Shown here in pieces: positions 63,157 to 64,000 of a DNA stretch of 64,000 nucleotides. Under the pieces are notes generated by a model. The model was not told the DNA's origin and ran no database searches. It saw nothing but the letters and a program-made list of their open reading frames with translations. The stretch is from NCBI GenBank assembly GCA_004154925.1, contig QJNS01000094.1, positions 209,071 through 273,070 of the forward strand, written 5' to 3'. Position numbers and translations under genes: made by a program. Positions within the stretch are counted from its first letter, which is position 1; each line of letters opens with the position of its first letter. The stretch comes from Monosporascus cannonballus. Its lineage: Eukaryota > Ascomycota > Sordariomycetes > Xylariales.

Positions 63157-63784
63157 TCAGCTGGGCAACTATTAGCTGTGGAAGACGGCTAATAGACAGA
63201 TGCGGCGGGCTTCGGGGGGATGTAGGGAGGGAAGTGGTAACGACACACGGCTGGGGGCGGTAGGCAATGTGGCGGTACCTAATGGGGAGGTGGACGGAGA
63301 GCAGGCCCGGTCTCTTTTTCTGTTGCGAGATATCCCCCACCCATGCGTGCACCGTCTATTTATTTTTGAGCATATCAGGTTGTTGTTATGCCCTAGATTC
63401 AACGATTCCGCGGGGCCTGATCTGTCTGGTCTGATCTGAGTGAGCAACGGAGTTTATGGTAGATGTCGAGCAAAGAAGCTATTTGACGATCGCTTTTTTA
63501 TGATTATTTCCATCCCAGTCTACCTCCGGACGTACATTTTCCCCTCATATATTTGACAGACTGTCGCACGGTGTCCCATTGCTATATATGTCTCTTTGTT
63601 GACATGACCCACCCATGGCGGGCTATATACAACAGCCCTCACCATGTGGGTGAACTGCGCACGATCTGCGACGCACACCTGTTGTCCGTATAAACTAGAC
63701 ATTCGTGGTGCGGACCACCCCTCCCCCCGATTGGTCCCTAGTGCCCTTCAAGTGACCGACACCGGGCTCCCGAGGGGCTCTCAT
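63157..63784. other. Convergent intergenic region
   Basis: About 630 bp between the stop codons of the AFI1-like gene and the S-formylglutathione hydrolase gene. Only 3' untranslated sequence is expected; nothing else was recognised. Confidence 0.5.
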
Positions 63785-63865
63785 TCACGAAAGCAGGTAC
63801 TTGGCGGCGTGCTTCACGTGGTCCTCGGCGAACGTCGAGATGAAGAAGTACGAGTGGTCGTAATC
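63785..63865 (-). CDS. S-formylglutathione hydrolase, last exon (partial)
   Basis: The minus strand from 63,865 reads DYDHSYFFISTF then AEDHVKHAAKYLLS and a TGA at 63,785-63,787. This is the C-terminal signature of S-formylglutathione hydrolase (esterase D family; G-x-D-H-S-Y-x-F-I-x-T-F-x-x-D-H, with the His of the Ser-Asp-His triad in the DHSY motif). The enzyme hydrolyses S-formylglutathione to formate and glutathione, the last step of formaldehyde detoxification. The exon begins after an acceptor TAG (63,866-63,868). The rest of the gene lies beyond the window edge. Confidence 0.85.
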   Translation of the reverse strand, partial: DYDHSYFFISTFAEDHVKHAAKYLLS

Positions 63866-63939
63866 CTACACGCGCGGCAAAGGGGGATTCGGTCAGCTCA
63901 ACTCTCAATTTCCTCTCTCCGTCTGCTGTGCGTTGCAGA

Positions 63940-63941
<2 letters not shown>

Positions 63942-63986
<45 letters not shown>

Positions 63987-64000
63987 GGGGTGGGGGGGGG
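63942..64000. other. Homopolymer tract at the window edge
   Basis: 44 T (63,942-63,985), then five G, one T and nine G. It interrupts what should be an intron of the S-formylglutathione hydrolase gene. Such a T-run followed by a G-run at an edge resembles a sequencing or assembly artefact at a contig end. Confidence 0.6.

Noticed and set aside
1..64000. CRISPR array, bacterial operons or rRNA/tRNA genes
   Set aside because: No regular spaced repeats, no ribosome-site/operon structure and no tRNA or rRNA fold was seen; introns and gene families are fungal.

Overview
The window looks like a filamentous ascomycete (Pezizomycotina) chromosome with an AT-isochore structure. Two long, very AT-rich blocks (1 to about 15,430, and 28,201-55,676) consist almost entirely of dead, nested LTR retrotransposons. 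They alternate with two base-balanced gene islands (about 15,430-28,200 and 55,677-64,000). Short spliceosomal introns, Zn2Cys6 and Afi1-type proteins and a fungal NLR gene fit this assignment; the genus cannot be told from the sequence. The AT-rich blocks carry a RIP-like signature: C-to-T / G-to-A changes mainly at CpA/TpG, while CpG is conspicuously retained.

Left block. The 3' part of Gypsy element A1 (1-2,639) sits in a second A-family copy, A2 (2,640-15,424; its 5' end lies left of the window). A2 is split by a chromodomain Gypsy element, C (3,447-10,368, target duplication CTATA). Left island: a frameshifted small secreted cysteine-rich protein gene (15,641-15,846), an MFS transporter with a one-base deletion (17,851-19,436), a Zn2Cys6 transcription factor (20,715-22,530) and the 3' part of a NACHT-ankyrin (NLR) gene (26,130-28,200).

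Central block. The whole 27.5 kb is one Copia element on the minus strand (identical-length 219-bp LTRs, AAACC target duplication, half-tRNA-iMet primer site, G-rich polypurine tract) that landed inside the NLR gene and was itself invaded repeatedly. Insertions into it are a solo LTR (29,400-29,838, TAAGG), Gypsy A3 (30,078-44,078, AGTAA) which carries Gypsy B (35,873-43,102, CTTAC-derived), Gypsy A4 (46,162-53,048, CGAAA), and a 212-bp MITE-like element (54,897-55,108). Subtracting these leaves about 5.9 kb, a normal Copia length. The NLR 5' part (HeLo-like domain, coiled coil, P-loop) resumes at 55,677-56,563; the reading frame matches on both sides of the insertion.

Right island. Intact, probably housekeeping genes: a four-exon glutathione S-transferase (57,570-59,107), a three-exon AFI1-like DENN-type polarity protein (60,409-63,156), and the last exon of S-formylglutathione hydrolase (63,785-63,865, minus strand). 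The window ends in a 44-T run followed by a G-rich run, which may be an assembly edge.

Main story: a fungal NLR immune-receptor gene was split by a Copia insertion that became a nest for at least five further insertions and was then silenced and mutated. The junctions, orientation and relative order can be read directly from target duplications.
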